Notes: generated by a model not told the origin, from the sequence alone. 64,000 nt of DNA from Acanthochlamys bracteata (GCA_019914995.1 CM034133.1:4402001-4466000), one strand, 5' to 3'; counted from the stretch's first letter, positions 35,685 through 47,914 are shown. Made by a program: numbers and translations.

Positions 35685-36091
35685 ATGGCCAAGCAAGCTC
35701 TGTTCTTTTTTCTTCTCTTAGTTGCTCTCCGTAACAGTGCTATTGTTTCAGGTAAAGTTTTTTCTTCAGAAAGGTAACGATCCGTTTAAAAATTATTCTA
35801 ATAAGTTTTTTTTTTGTGGTTGCAGGTAATATGCGAGGTGAGCTTCTGCCATGGCATGAAGTGAGTGAGGATAATAAGATAGTTCTTATACCATGCGGGA
35901 GATATCTACTTAGTCCGATGTGCTACGGATTTACTTGCTGGTGCTGTTTTTGGGATCGAGTATGTTATTTTTCTCAGCAGGAATGCAAGAGTAAGTGCGC
36001 CACTTGCAATCCTAAATGTAGCCGGCCACCGCCGGCAATGGAGGAGGAACTTCCTAATAATAGCAACGACGATGAGGGACGGCGTCCTTAG
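35685..36091 (+). CDS. Secreted cysteine-rich peptide, EMBRYO SURROUNDING FACTOR 1-like
   Basis: Two exons, 35685-35751 and 35826-36091 (67 + 266 bp), join in frame across GT..AG to a 110-aa protein. Residues 1-22 (MAKQALFFFLLLVALRNSAI...) form a clear signal peptide, and the intron falls right after it, as in many plant cysteine-rich peptides. The mature part has ten Cys (46, 55, 60, 62, 63, 69, 76, 80, 83, 87) spaced C-x8-C-x4-C-x-CC-x5-C-x6-C-x3-C-x2-C-x3-C. The C-x-CC-x5-CY core and the preceding KIVL-x2-C recall ESF1-type peptides, which act in endosperm-to-embryo signalling. Unusual are an extra Cys pair (83, 87) and a Pro-rich then acidic tail (90-110). The family call is by spacing only; another CRP class is possible. 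Confidence 0.75.
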
Positions 36092-36147
36092 ATAAATTTG
36101 CTTTAACTTTCTCATACTTGGCAGTTTCTACAAGTGTTCAAGTTCCG

Positions 36148-36153
36148 AATAAA
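36148..36153 (+). terminator. Polyadenylation signal of the peptide gene
   Basis: AATAAA 57 bp past the stop codon, in a suitable place for 3'-end formation. Confidence 0.5.
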
Positions 36154-36617
36154 TTTAAACGTATAAAAAGATGCTCTATATATTACATACACAATATCTT
36201 TCTTTTGATTTGTTAAATTGTTGTTTAATTCTCTTAGTGCTCAATTAATGTTTTATGAATACGATCATGTGTAATCTTTTTTAATCCTTTATTTATTTTT
36301 AGATTTCTATAAAGATTATGTTATGTTGTGTTTTATCTCTCTCTTTCTTTTATGTGAAACCGGATGTTTTTGTGATTCTTTTTTATATATGTTATTCAAA
36401 ACCTATCTTATTACTGTATTTTATTAATGTTTTTTTGGTTTAAAATTATGTTAGTATCATATTTTTTTTCCCAATTCCATTAGAATTATTTAATTCTTAT
36501 TTTTTCATATCTAATATGATACATAATTGTTTCAATTTTTTCGGTACGCCTATTTAATATAAGTGTGGAGCTTTTGATTTCTTACATCCTGTTAATCCAG
36601 GTTGCATGATTTCGGGG

Positions 36618-36863
36618 CATTTGGAGTTACTTATAAAATAAAACTTTTCTAAAACAAAAAGTATTATTATTTTTTTTAAAAATAAGTTTTATTTTTTTTA
36701 CTTCTAAAAAAAAATATATACAATAAAAATATCTCACTACGTAGAATTTTTCTATATTTTTTAAATTTTTAAATAAATTTTTTAAATAATTATAAAATAT
36801 ATATTAAAAAATATGTAATAAAAAAATTAAAAATTAGCGTTTGAAAAAATAAAAACGAAGCCT
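36618..36863. mobile_element. AT-rich MITE downstream of the peptide gene
   Basis: Left GGGGCATTTGGAGTTACTTA and, on the minus strand, a right end near TTTTTCAAACGC bracket the shared TTATAAAATAAA core. No ORF. Confidence 0.6.
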
Positions 36864-36879
36864 TCAATCACCAACTTAG

Positions 36880-37100
36880 GTGGCGTTTATGAAGGCTTTA
36901 ACAAATGATTTTTAAAATAAAATATTTTTTTAATTTAAACAATAAAATAATTAATAATAAAATTATATTATATAAATATTTTTATATTTTTTTAAATTTT
37001 TAATAAATTTTATAAATAACTATAAAAAAATTGTTAAAAATGTGATTGAAAAATTAAAAAAATTATTTTTTAAAATGAGTTGCCGAACGCGCATTCCGAT
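36880..37100. mobile_element. AT-rich MITE (GGCGTTTATGAAGGC start)
   Basis: The left end GGTGGCGTTTATGAAGGC and the right end GTTGCCGAACGCGCATTCC are inverted GCGTT-type termini around an AT-rich interior. It follows the previous copy by under 20 bp. Confidence 0.5.
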
Positions 37101-37167
37101 ATCTTCAACCTGATATATCATTTATACTTTTTTTTCAAATAGTCAAATCGTCTCAATCTACCTTAAA

Positions 37168-37431
37168 CGTGTGTTTGAAATTACTTATAAAATAAATTTT
37201 TTTTAAAATAAAAATTATTTTTATTTTTTTTAAAAAATAAGCTCTATTTTTTTTACTTTAAAAAAATAATAAAAATTTATAATAAAAAGATCTCATTACG
37301 TAAAATTTTTTTACATAATCTAAATTTTTAAATAAATATTAAAAATATTTAAAAAATATATATTATAAAATGTGAAATAGAAAAAAATTTAAAATCAGCG
37401 TTTAGTATGCACTACTAAACGCACTCTAAGA
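37168..37431. mobile_element. AT-rich MITE of the GTGCGTTTGG family
   Basis: Left end GTGTGTTTGAAATTACTTA; right end, inverted, AGAGTGCGTTTAGTAGTGC. The interior matches the copies at 35071 and 37906. Another short AT-rich copy seems to begin directly after it (37433-37600, GTGTTTGGAAATTTTTTTC). Confidence 0.65.
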
Positions 37432-37905
37432 TTGTGTTTGGAAATTTTTTTCAACTTTTTTTTATACATTTTTTATTTCAATTTTGTAATAACTTTTTTA
37501 TATTATACAAACTAATTTTTTAAAATTTAAAAATTAAAAAAAAAATTTCTCTTCATGCATCACTGCAAAACTCATTTTTAAGAAGTTTATTTCGAATCAT
37601 GTATTATTCATCGAACGGTAACAGTCCTTCCTACATTATAATTATAATGCATATTTAGAAATGCTTTCTAAATATTTCTTTATCTTATTTAAAATTTCTT
37701 TTATCAAAAGAAAATTATAATTTTTATAATTTTTTCAATTTTAAAAATATGAATAAATATTTAGATCATAAAATTTATTTTAATAATTATGAAAAAATAA
37801 ATTTATTTTTAAAATTAAAAAACATTTTTTCAAATAAATATTTTAATTTAATTAACCCTAAATGATCCCATAATCTCAATACTTTCTCCATCAAAAATAG
37901 TATTA

Positions 37906-38132
37906 GGAGGCGTTTTGCAGTATTTATAAAATAAAATTTTTTTAAAATAAAAAGTATTTTTATTATTTTTTAAAAGTAAGTTTTATTTTTTTACTTCTAA
38001 AAAAATAAAAATTTATAAGAAAAAAATCTTACTATGTAAAATTTTTCTACACTTTTTAAATTTTTAAATAAATTTTCTAAATATTTATATTAAAAATATA
38101 AAATAAATAATTAAAAATAGGCGTTCCCAAAT
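37906..38132. mobile_element. AT-rich MITE upstream of the SAR1 gene
   Basis: Starts GGAGGCGTTTTGCAGTATTT with the TTATAAAATAAA core and ends near AATAGGCGTTCCC. It ends about 500 bp before the SAR1 start codon. Confidence 0.6.
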
Positions 38133-38631
38133 TAATCTTTTGATTTCATTTGACATTAATTATTTTTATTTTAAATTTTTGGGAGAAGTCATTAGTTTTC
38201 CGCCGAAGCAGCATAAGGTCCAACATCAAAAGTCCAGCTAACACAACATAACATTGCTTACGTCCGTCAGATCAAAATCCAACGGTATGCATTTATCCTA
38301 TGACGAGGCATCGGCCGTTCCTGGCACTCCTACTGGCTAATATATTCAAAACAGGCAACTACCGGTCGTAAATAGAACTCCAAACAAAGGCGAGGTATCA
38401 ATTTACCGGCTCATCCGGTCACTTCTATCACGGGCAACAACCCCGACCACGTATTACTTATTTGATCATTCTTCTGCCAAGCTGACACGTAGCTGTTCTC
38501 CTCTCTCTCTTCTTGTGTCTTCCGTTGTTTCTTTCTCTCTCGGATCTCGATTGATCGAGGTTTGATTGATTACTGACCAATTTCTAGGGTCTTCAGATTG
38601 AGATTGAGATCGAGATCGGAATTTCGGAGAC

Positions 38632-41144
38632 ATGTTTCTGGTAGATTGGTTCTATGGAGTTCTGGCTTCGTTAGGATTGTGGCAGAAAGAGGCGAAGATT
38701 TTGTTCCTTGGGCTCGATAACGCTGGAAAAACTACGCTCCTTCATATGCTCAAGGACGAGGTAATCAGACCCTAAATTTGCTTCTTGCCCTTTAATTGAA
38801 AGTCAGACATCGTTCCTTTTAGTAAGTTTCTTTGGTTTTTGTTCTATTATTGATTTTTTTTTTTTGTGTATTCTCTTCATGATTAAAGGTTAGGTAATCA
38901 CGATTTTGTATGTTTTTCTATTGAAATTGAGAATCGAAGGGGTTTCTGTTTTCTTAATGGGTAAAGATTGTCATTTTGTATGAAATATTGAATTCTGAGT
39001 TGTTGATTTGTGGACAGAGATTGGTGCAGCACCAGCCGACTCAATACCCGACATCGGAGGAGCTGAGCATCGGGAAGATCAAGTTCAAGGCCTTTGATCT
39101 TGGCGGCCATCAGATTGCCCGTCGTGTGTGGAAGGATTACTATGCTAAGGTATATAATCTGGCTTTGATTTTGTTACCTTTATCAATATTGTCTGTTCTT
39201 TAGATTATCAAGTTTATATTTGTATTTGCTAATTTGAACATAGACTTCCGGTAGGTCTTAGTTGATGTTACATAATATAATTGTGATTTGTTAGTCTATA
39301 ATCTTTTATTTATATTTTGATTTTGGGAAGAGGAAGTTATTTGTTAGTCGTTCCCAGCTGCTTTTTCGTTCATGTCTCTCCGCATGTACGGTTCTGGGAC
39401 TTAAGATTTTACACAGATTATTTGGAGTTAGGCACCTGCTAGTCACTTAAGAGGATTATCTGTTATATTGATATCTCTAAACTGCTTCCTATAGTAGTAG
39501 GAAGTTTTGCTAGTGTGTGGGTTTTGCATTAGCCTCTCATATTGCTGGTATATATGTTGTCATTTTCTCTCTCTATCGGTTGGAGATCCTTTTCTGTTAC
39601 TCAACGTTATAGCTGATAGGAGATTGTAGCAACTCTTGAAAGATTTTACTTATGTAAAAATGTTGAGCTCCTAGGATTGCTAAAGGGAATAATGGTCATA
39701 AAATGGTCCTAATATGAATTAAATCCAGCATCTGACTGCCGATTTCTGACTCAGCAGATAGTTGGAGATTCGGATATTATATAAAATGTTCCTTCTCTTT
39801 ATAGGCAGTTTGATAAGTAGACATTTGAGTTCCTGTAACACTTGCATTTCATAGCTATGCTGAACATGGGAAAACATGATGGAAGTTTTCTTGCTAATTA
39901 TGCTCTATCAAATTTTCATTCAAGAGGACATAAATACTGTTCATCTGGCTGGCATAGTTCTGATAAGTAACTATTTTCAGTATCCACAAGCTTTACTTCC
40001 TCTGTTTTAGCTTTAGTTAGATGACACAAAAAGTTGTGTCAGGAAATATGTGCTTACTTCGATAAGTTGAGGAAACAGCTGTTTCAAGTACAGAATTGAA
40101 GTTTATGGAGTTTCAACATAATTTAAGCAGGTGGATGGAGCCTAGAAACTGTGTAATGTCCAACTAGAAGGTAGTGGGATGACCACCACTTTGTTTCATT
40201 GCGAAGTTGATGATGAAAATGACTCAATAGTTTTATGTGTCTGATATGCAAATTGAAGGAGGAATGAGTTTCCTTTAGTGAAGAAGTGATCAATTAACAA
40301 AACATACAATGTTCTCTTTTCAGTCATGTCGTTTGCTATTAAATCACATTAAGGTATTACTTATTTGGTAATAACCTGCAAACTTGCCTGTACACTTTTT
40401 TGTATTGTTGTTATATACCAAAAATGTACTTCCAAATCTACATATGAGTATTTTCAAACAACTTTAAATGCTTAGTGTAACTGCAATTGTTATAACTGCA
40501 TATGCCTAGATGTTATGGAAGATCAGCTGTTAGGTGAAACATATTCATGCTATGAATGGGTCTTGTAGAGAATTCGCCCCTTAGGGATTTTGTTACAGAA
40601 TTAATGAGGCCTATGTGCAAGTTTTCTGAGGTGGTTGTTGTATTTATTTCCCATAAATATTCAGAAAACAAGCACATTGTTTGCTGACTTCAGAAGTAAT
40701 TTTAGAATTCTGCATTGTGATCTTAGGTCCCAACGGTTGTTTGTTACACCAGAAATTATATTGTCATGACTTGAAAGATCCATCATTTGATAATTAGCTA
40801 CAATTGATGTTGCTTGTATGCAGGTGGATGCTGTTGTCTACTTAGTGGATGCGTACGACAAGGAGAGATTTGCAGAGTCAAAGAAGGAACTGGACGCGCT
40901 CCTGTCGGATGAGTCTCTAGCAAATGTACCGTTCCTCATTCTTGGAAACAAGATTGACATTCCATATGCAGCATCTGAAGAAGAGCTACGTTACCATATG
41001 GGCCTGAGCAACTTCACAACAGGCAAGGGCAAGGTGAACCTGGCTGACTCTAATGTCCGCCCCCTTGAGGTCTTCATGTGCAGCATCGTGCGCAAGATGG
41101 GTTATGGTGAAGGCTTCAAGTGGCTGTCCCAATATATCAAGTAG
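38632..41144 (+). CDS. SAR1: SAR1 small GTPase (COPII coat assembly)
   Basis: Three coding exons, 38632-38760, 39018-39149 and 40824-41144 (129 + 132 + 321 bp), join in phase 0 with GT..AG borders to a 193-aa protein, the normal SAR1 length. SAR1 is the Arf-family GTPase that inserts an amphipathic N-terminus into the ER membrane and recruits Sec23/24 to start COPII budding. Seen here are the hydrophobic N-terminus ([17 protein letters not shown]), the P-loop GLDNAGKT (27-34), DLGGH (70-74) and NKID (129-132). There is no N-terminal Gly, so no myristoylation, as expected for SAR1. A pyrimidine-rich leader (about 38495-38545) precedes the ATG; a leader intron ending TTTCTAG near 38587 is possible. 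No lesion is seen. Confidence 0.97.
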
Positions 41145-42393
41145 AGTCTTTCGAGATAAGATATCTGAAAGCCAAATACTTGACTATCATCTGCCATGGC
41201 CCTGGAGTTATTCTTAGGTATCTGAAAAGCAGACGATACAGTGATATATCATTAGGTGGATCTTGAAAATGCTTGTAAAATTATATATAAATTAAAGTGG
41301 TATTAGTGTGCCTTTCTATCAGATGTTTGCTTTTGTTCACTTGTTAAGCCTCCATTCTTTTCCACTTGTATTACCGTAACGTGTGGTATTGTTCTTTGCT
41401 TTAAAGTTTATGCCCCTTGTTTCTCCGGGTTTTGGTGACAATCTAGGCTTTGATGAGGTCTTACAAGTTTTTTCGTTTCTTGTTGCTATTTGGCTCTTTC
41501 CGTTGTTGTGGATCTAGTTATGCATTCTTTCATATTTGATGTATTCATGTAGGATATATGTATTCTTGCCGAAGGTAACCGCAGGCTATGATTTGCTGGC
41601 TGTTGGCACTTGAACGTTCTAGTAAAACAAAGGTGGGGGCATGGTAACTCTTGACTCAACCAGGCAGATGTTACAGAACTACGAAATCTACCAAATGGTG
41701 CTTAATGACCAGGCAGGTTCCAACATTCATACTCTTAATTTTTCTTACACATAGGCATGAACTATTTTCCACAAGCATGTGTAAACTCCAGAATGTTCAC
41801 ATCATTCACGTTCCTATTTTCATACGCCCCTCTCGTTCTAACAAGCATTGAACGTTAGAGTGGAAAATTTGTAGGCATTAAGCACATGCCAAGTGCATCG
41901 AAGATTTGGCAATCATGAAAGTTGTATCATTATGCAAGCATAATATTAAACATACGCACATGAAGGAAGACCTCAAATCTCTAATGTCAGCTTCCAATCT
42001 AAAACCAGGCAATAACAAAGCAAATAGGCATATATTCAACCGCATGGAATTAATAGATGATTTACAAATTGCAGTTATATAACTAATAACCTTGATAGTA
42101 TAACTAAACCTTGCAGTTACTATCATAAATCAAGGTGAGAAGCTATTTTCATCTCTCTACCAAATTGTGGAATTTCACTCTTCTATTGTAGAAATGTTGC
42201 CTTTAGTTTTTCTATTGTACTAATGTGAATCTTGTGACAGATTGAAAGTTATCTCTGGGTGATGTGGTGACTCATGTAATAAAGTTTGCTAATTATTAAC
42301 TTTTTACTTGTTATTAGATACATTAGATTGTAAATTACTTGTTAATCTCCTTTTTTTTTTTTACTAACCACCACCTCTCTCTTTATCTCTACT
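41145..42393. other. SAR1 3' UTR and intergenic DNA
   Basis: The 3' UTR probably covers the first few hundred bases. From about 41600 to 42390 I see no gene or defined repeat. Confidence 0.4.
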
Positions 42394-42757
42394 ACTATGG
42401 GCGTATTTTTTAAGCAGAATGTGAGTTACTAAAAAGTGAATTATTATAAATAATATTATTGAAAGTGAGTTCAATTTTTATATTCTTTTGTAGTTAGAAG
42501 TGCGTTAAGAGTGAGCTAAAAGTGATTTTTTATATTCTTTGTGTTTTTTATATGAAAGTGAGTGTATATTTTGCAACTATATAACTACGAATATAATATA
42601 TGTACAATATTCATTATAACAATATATAAACATTACACTAATATTTCACCTATAATAATATGTTACAAATTTTATTACACAAAATAACTATATATATTTA
42701 TATTACACAATTATAATTATATAGTATAATCTTTATTACACAATAAGCGCCCATAGT
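42394..42757. mobile_element. 364-bp inverted-repeat MITE (ACTATGGGCG ends)
   Basis: A perfect 10-bp terminal inverted repeat, ACTATGGGCG at 42394-42403 and its inverse at 42748-42757, encloses an AT-rich interior with repeated GTGAGTT/AGTGA phrases. It ends about 900 bp from the decayed PIF/Harbinger genes and may be a deletion derivative of that group. Confidence 0.65.
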
Positions 42758-43690
42758 TGTTTGTTTTTTGTGAGACGAAATTGACCCAATATTCATATTT
42801 ACCACTGTATCACATCAATTTAATTCACATATACTTCACAATATATTACATTATACAAATACGATATATAAATATATATCATTGCACATATATTTTACTA
42901 CTACAATAATATAACTATAACTTTTATTACACAATATCTACATACATAAATGCATACATTACACAAATATTACATAATTATATAGATATGTTAGAATCTG
43001 GCATACAAATTCAAAATATAATTTTAAATAAATAATCAACTACTAAGAATGCCATAGCAGCTCCAAAATATAATTTTAAAATACATAATCAACTGCTAAT
43101 GATGCTAGTTAACAGATCCAAAATATAATTTTTAGTTGGATAATAAACTTCTAATGATGCCAGTTAGCAGCTGCGTGCACTGACATTCAACGACTTCTAG
43201 CACTGTTAGTTTTCGTAAGGAACCCTCGAGCTTTTCTTGCATCGAGTATTAATGTGTCAAAGGTATAACCTGTTCATCTGAAAAATCATCAGATAAAGCT
43301 TGAAGGGTTTCATAGAGTTCAGTGGCGTAACCACCGGTGATTTCTCGTATAGCTACTGCAACTTCATGTACACCAGTGACTAAGTCCTTATGAAATTGAA
43401 TGATGTCATTAACTCGAGCACGTGTACTCTTTCGCGGAGTAGGATTAATAGTGGCATGGACGACAACTTTCGGTATATGCTATTGCGTACTAGGGGAGAG
43501 ATATGCTTATGAGTTATGTGGAGCTCCTACATTCTCTGCCATGATTGATATATCAATGTCCTCTATTGTGTTATCTCTGGCTGCATTGCCTTGTCCACTA
43601 TCTTGCACTACTCTCCGAATTCATCATGAAATGTTTTATTAAATTCTCTTATAGCTTTTCATCATCACCACATATCATTTTAAGCTCTTA
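42758..43690. other. AT-rich DNA left of the Harbinger genes
   Basis: AT-rich sequence to about 43150, then less AT-rich sequence that is probably the 3' part of the Myb/SANT-like relic or its flank. The plus-strand frame at 43400-43642 shows no recognisable domain. Confidence 0.3.
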
Positions 43691-44260
43691 TAACTGACGA
43701 TTGGTGTACTAACGAAAGGCTTCAAATTTGGATTACTCTAAAAAAAAGGAATGAAAGAATCAAAATATACATTATTCAACTAATAAAATTTTAAAGTTGA
43801 TATCAAGTAAGTTTGCTCAATTTATGTAAAGTAAAGCATACCAATAGAAAACATAGTTACTCATCTAAAGTTACCTTGATGAGATCTCTCTATTTTCCAA
43901 TCCAAAACTACAATTTGTAATTCATTATTCCAACCAGCACTATTTAAGTTGGTTACGAACTTAATCAATCGTTATCTTTACCTCAAAAGGCGATAGTGAT
44001 TGTCAACATGAGTTACCGTGAAGTCCGTGTTGAACAATTCATTGATGTATCTTGCAGTTTATGGCACTAAATGTGGGCCTTCTGAAACCCTTATAAACTT
44101 TTTTACTTTCTCTACACTACCTAGTTAAAACTTCAATCAACTTCTCATGTTATTGCTGTGTCCAGCATTTGTTGGGAGTTCCTTTTCGGAAAGATCGATT
44201 ATGACTTGGACCTTAGCTTGAGTCAAAAGACGCCATCTACAAGGACACAATCCAAATTAT
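43691..44260 (-). pseudogene. Myb/SANT-like accessory protein relic of a PIF/Harbinger element
   Basis: PIF/Harbinger elements encode a Myb/SANT-like DNA-binding protein beside the transposase. On the minus strand, broken frames around 44240-44190 (RWRLLTQAKVQVIIDL) and 44040-43975 (FTVTHVDNHYRLLR) resemble the family's opening helix and its V-x-NHYR-type helix. Stops and shifts interrupt it. The assignment rests on these short matches and on the transposase next door. Confidence 0.5.
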
Positions 44261-44575
44261 GGAATAAAATTAAATTAATTATAAATGAAAAACTTTAGAA
44301 TAGTAAGAAGCTATCAAAATTTAATTTTAACCAAAAGTTTTATTTTGTGAAAAAGAGATATCCCACAAGCCCATTCTACATACTATCAAATAACCAAATA
44401 TCTCTTAATATTAAAATTCTAACAAATATCTATTACCAAATACGTAAACAAATTTCCAACTTAAGCACTTCAGAAGAGTACGTCGTACATCACAAAAGCA
44501 TCTTGATTTAGTAACTTAAGACATCCTAACATGCCTCAATATAGTCAATCCATATATCGTTTGCAATCTTGTCTC

Positions 44576-45780
44576 TCATTTCGCACCACTGACGGTTACT
44601 AGAACATTGTGTGCATTGGCGAAAGGTGCTGAAATTTTGGACAATATATTCGCATTCCTCGAGTGTATTCTTGAATCATTCAAAATTCTATCGTTAGGAT
44701 CCACACCCAATATATAGTTATGTAATACGCAACAAGCCAACACAATATCAACTTTTATTGGAAAAGGATAATTTGGATAGTCATGTACAATTCTAAAGCA
44801 TCTCTTCAGCAACGCAAAGTATTTCTCAATCGTGCTTCGCAATGAAGAGTGTCAAAAATTGAACAATTCCTGCGGGTTCTCTAGCTTGCATTTAGAAATT
44901 TCATTCGAATGGTAATGCACCATTCAATAAAGAGACATAAAACGTGACAGATTATATACCCTCCATTGACAAGATAAAATTTACCTACACTCAAGAAAGC
45001 AAAAGCATAAATTACTTTAACAAGCCTATGCACGTCTCTATGTAATGATCGTAAGAGTACTCAAATGTCACCTTCTAGAACATGTAATCAACTCGATAGA
45101 GATCACTTCAATGCATCTTTAAATACCATAAAGTCATTAGTTGATCATTCCATCTAGCTAATACATATATGGATCTCATATTAGGTGTGCAACATCCTAA
45201 GACATTTTAAGTTACACCCTTTCGGCCTCGAAAGCGTGTTGTTAATATAGAGGGGACTCTTGCAAGTATATGCGTACCAATAATTAAGCATCTACAATTC
45301 TATAAAGTGTTTTGAAAAATATTAGATAAGTTATGTTACATGCATATATGGAACCAAAACCTACATTAATGAATTTACTATACCTTAAAATAAGGATACC
45401 AACTAGGATTCTGCCAGATATATGGGTGCTCATTTGGTGCGTCTTGAGTTATGTACGTATTTTAAGCTTACATATTGCTTTAAGCACCCGATGAAAGTAG
45501 CAACTCAATGTCGATCCTGGCCGGCTAAAGTCAATCTGCATTGCCCTATTGGTTAGGCTATGTCCAATAATATGCAAAAAAGTGCAAGTTGCTTTCCCAT
45601 GATGACATGTTTTGTGTCATTTAGTGAATGACTATCACACATCATTTGGGTAAGGTTTATAAATGCATTTACATTCGTTTTAAGATATGCAATGCAATTA
45701 TCTACTCATCTTCTTAATATTCTCCATAAATGTCTTGTTCCTCACAAACATCTAGCTAAAGATGGCTCTCGAGGAATCCT
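44576..45780 (-). pseudogene. HARBI1-like (DDE_Tnp_4) transposase relic
   Basis: On the minus strand, pieces of a plant HARBI1-type transposase occur in order. An N-terminal piece lies near 45740-45690. HPYIWQNPSWYPYF lies near 45440-45395. GTHI, then ARVP and RFRGRKGV, lies near 45280-45215. FYLVNGGY lies near 44975-44950. The frame open at 44842-44576 has RSTIEKYFALLKRCF and VLACCVLHNYI. Stops and frameshifts break all parts upstream of 44842. A short AT-rich insertion separates the YWQNP and GTHI pieces. Confidence 0.82.
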
Positions 45781-46535
45781 TGAATGTGTTGCCGCAAATT
45801 CGTTGATGACTGCGGCTATGACACACATAACTACTTGTGCCGCACCGCTAATAATCATCTCCACACTTTGATCTATTTAATTTTGAAAATCTTTATAAAA
45901 AAAAACCAACAACAACCAAAGATAAAGGAACCGCCTCTTATAGTTGTATAGCAATATACTTAACAGCTAAATACTTCATTCAAAAATAAGACAGTTTAGT
46001 GAGGTCATTCTCTTAAATAATAACCTATAAACTCTTGTAAAACTATATAGAGTAATGGAAATAGAGGAAAGCTAGCAACCAAAGATTAACACATAGAAAA
46101 TAGATGCAAAAACATACACTCATTTCTTTTTGTAATATCATGTACATAACTTTGTCCTACTTTATCAATAACCACCTACAACAAAATACAAACTGAATAA
46201 GTACCAAAAGAAGCTATAAAATGTAGGAAATACTCTAAAATTTACAACAATATACTACAAAGGAAAAATAAGTGACTGTGATTAGACATAAATATCTGTC
46301 TAATCTAATCTAACACTTCTAAAAAATAGAAACAATGAATAATAATCTAGTATTATCAAATAAATCAAGAAACAAAGGTAATGAACACTAACGCAAACAA
46401 AGCAAGCCACATGTTCTTGTATCAACTATATCATTAATGCTACTTGGTTAGCTGTTGAGTGCTTCAACATAAGCTTTTTATCCTAACTACACACCAAACA
46501 TCATAAGTAGCAATAAACTTTCTAATTCTCCATGA
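45781..46535. other. AT-rich DNA right of the Harbinger transposase
   Basis: Probably the 5' untranslated and subterminal part of the decayed Harbinger element. No ORF or terminal repeat was recognised. Confidence 0.35.
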
Positions 46536-47170
46536 ACTCGTGTTTCAACACAAATAAGCAACCAAACTCTATTTTTCAACACAAATATTAAGATCATGAT
46601 AATGAACAAAATATTCATAAAAAGTTGAAAATTTTAGTTAGATTCGTCCACAAATTGAGTTTCAACACATATTCGTTAATATCAACAACAAAAATCTATA
46701 AAAAATTCATAAAAAGTTTAAAATTTTTTAGATCCATCAGCGAACTTTGTGTTTCAACGCAGATCCATCAAGATGAAGAACTATATCCATCCAGATCTGT
46801 CCGCAAACTCTATGTTTCAATAAAAGTTAGTTAAGATCAAGAACAAAAATGAACAAAAAATTCATAAAAGGTTCAAAATTTTTAAATCCATTTAGGTCAA
46901 TCCGTAAAATTTGTGTTTTAACACAGACTCATTAAGATTAACAATAAAAATCAACAAATATTTCACGAAAGTTCAAAATTTTAAAATCCATCCACAAATT
47001 TTGTGTTTCAACACAGATCCGTTAAGATCAAGAACGAAAATCAATAAAATATTCATAAAAAGTTCAAAATGTTCAAATCTATTTAGATCCGTCGACAAAC
47101 TCTATATCAAGATCAAGAACAAAAATCAACACAAATTCAGAGAAAAGTTCACATTTTCTAAATCTATACC
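46536..47170 (+). repeat. Minisatellite, about seven units of 65-105 bp
   Basis: Repeated phrases come in fixed order: GTGTTTCAACACAGATCCGT, TAAGATCAAGAACAAAAATC, then ATTCATAAAAAGTTCAAAAT and a short linker with TCCGTCCACAAACT. Units start near 46536, 46568, 46659, 46748, 46815, 46911, 47003 and 47106. The 46748 unit has an internal loss, and the last is truncated. Open frames across it are by-products of the repeat. Confidence 0.85.
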
Positions 47171-47914
47171 TCTCGACAGCAGATTTTGCTAGAAAAATGC
47201 ATACATGTTGGCATCAGAGAGCGACTGCACGGCTATCAGGAAGAGAAAATCATGTGGGCGTGATAGCAAGCTTGGAGATGTGCGCTGGAAAAAGTTAAAA
47301 AAATAAAGGAAGACTTTCCAATGAATAAAAGTGGGGGATAAATGAATATTTTATAAAATATAAGTCATAATTATTAAAGTAAATTGTAATGACAAAAAGA
47401 ACACAGAAAGTGTATCTAAATATCACTTTCTGCCGGAAAAATATGACTTACGCTTTAAAAGGACCCATCCCAATATCTTTTTCTATTATAACAAGTTGGT
47501 CCGATCAAAGACATTGTTTGGTCCAATATGATACACCTCTCTCGTCTCCCTTCATATTTTTTCTTTTTCTTGTTTGCGCCTTGTCCAATACTTCTACAGT
47601 TTATAATTGGTAGATTGCCTCCAAATTGCAGCACTTCGTGATCTCTAATAGAATGGTCCAACCGGTCTATTTTGCCATTAACAAAGTATTTAAAAATTGA
47701 CGAGTTAATCGAACTCTGGCACATAATAATGAGGTTGAGAGGAAAGAAGTCAGTAATACATCAGAGAGTGTTGTTAGATCTTTGGTATTTGACAATAAAG
47801 AAGTAAATAATGAGCTCTGTTTTTTCCATCTTTTATTATCTTTCAACGAAAAAAATAATTGCAGCACAACTAATATTGTATTAACTATTCGACCACTTGA
47901 CGATATATACTTTG
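47171..47914. other. Intergenic DNA
   Basis: No family recognised in the frames at 47389-47613 (+) or 47724-47455 (-). An inverted GATGGGTCC...GCAGAAAGTGA phrase at about 47430-47470 is faintly like the end at 42394. Confidence 0.35.

Noticed and set aside
35512..35721. 69-codon frame upstream of the peptide gene
   Set aside because: It overlaps the true start and signal peptide in another frame, spans the TATA box and has no recognisable domain.
46625..47192. Two open frames of 69 and 93 codons on the plus strand
   Set aside because: Both are created by the minisatellite units, and their residues repeat with the DNA period.
42394..47472. A complete 5-kb PIF/Harbinger element with ends at 42394 and about 47472
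   Set aside because: The right-hand phrase (on minus GATGGGTCCTTTTAAAGC) matches the left end too weakly, a better inverse end exists at 42757, and no target duplication is visible.
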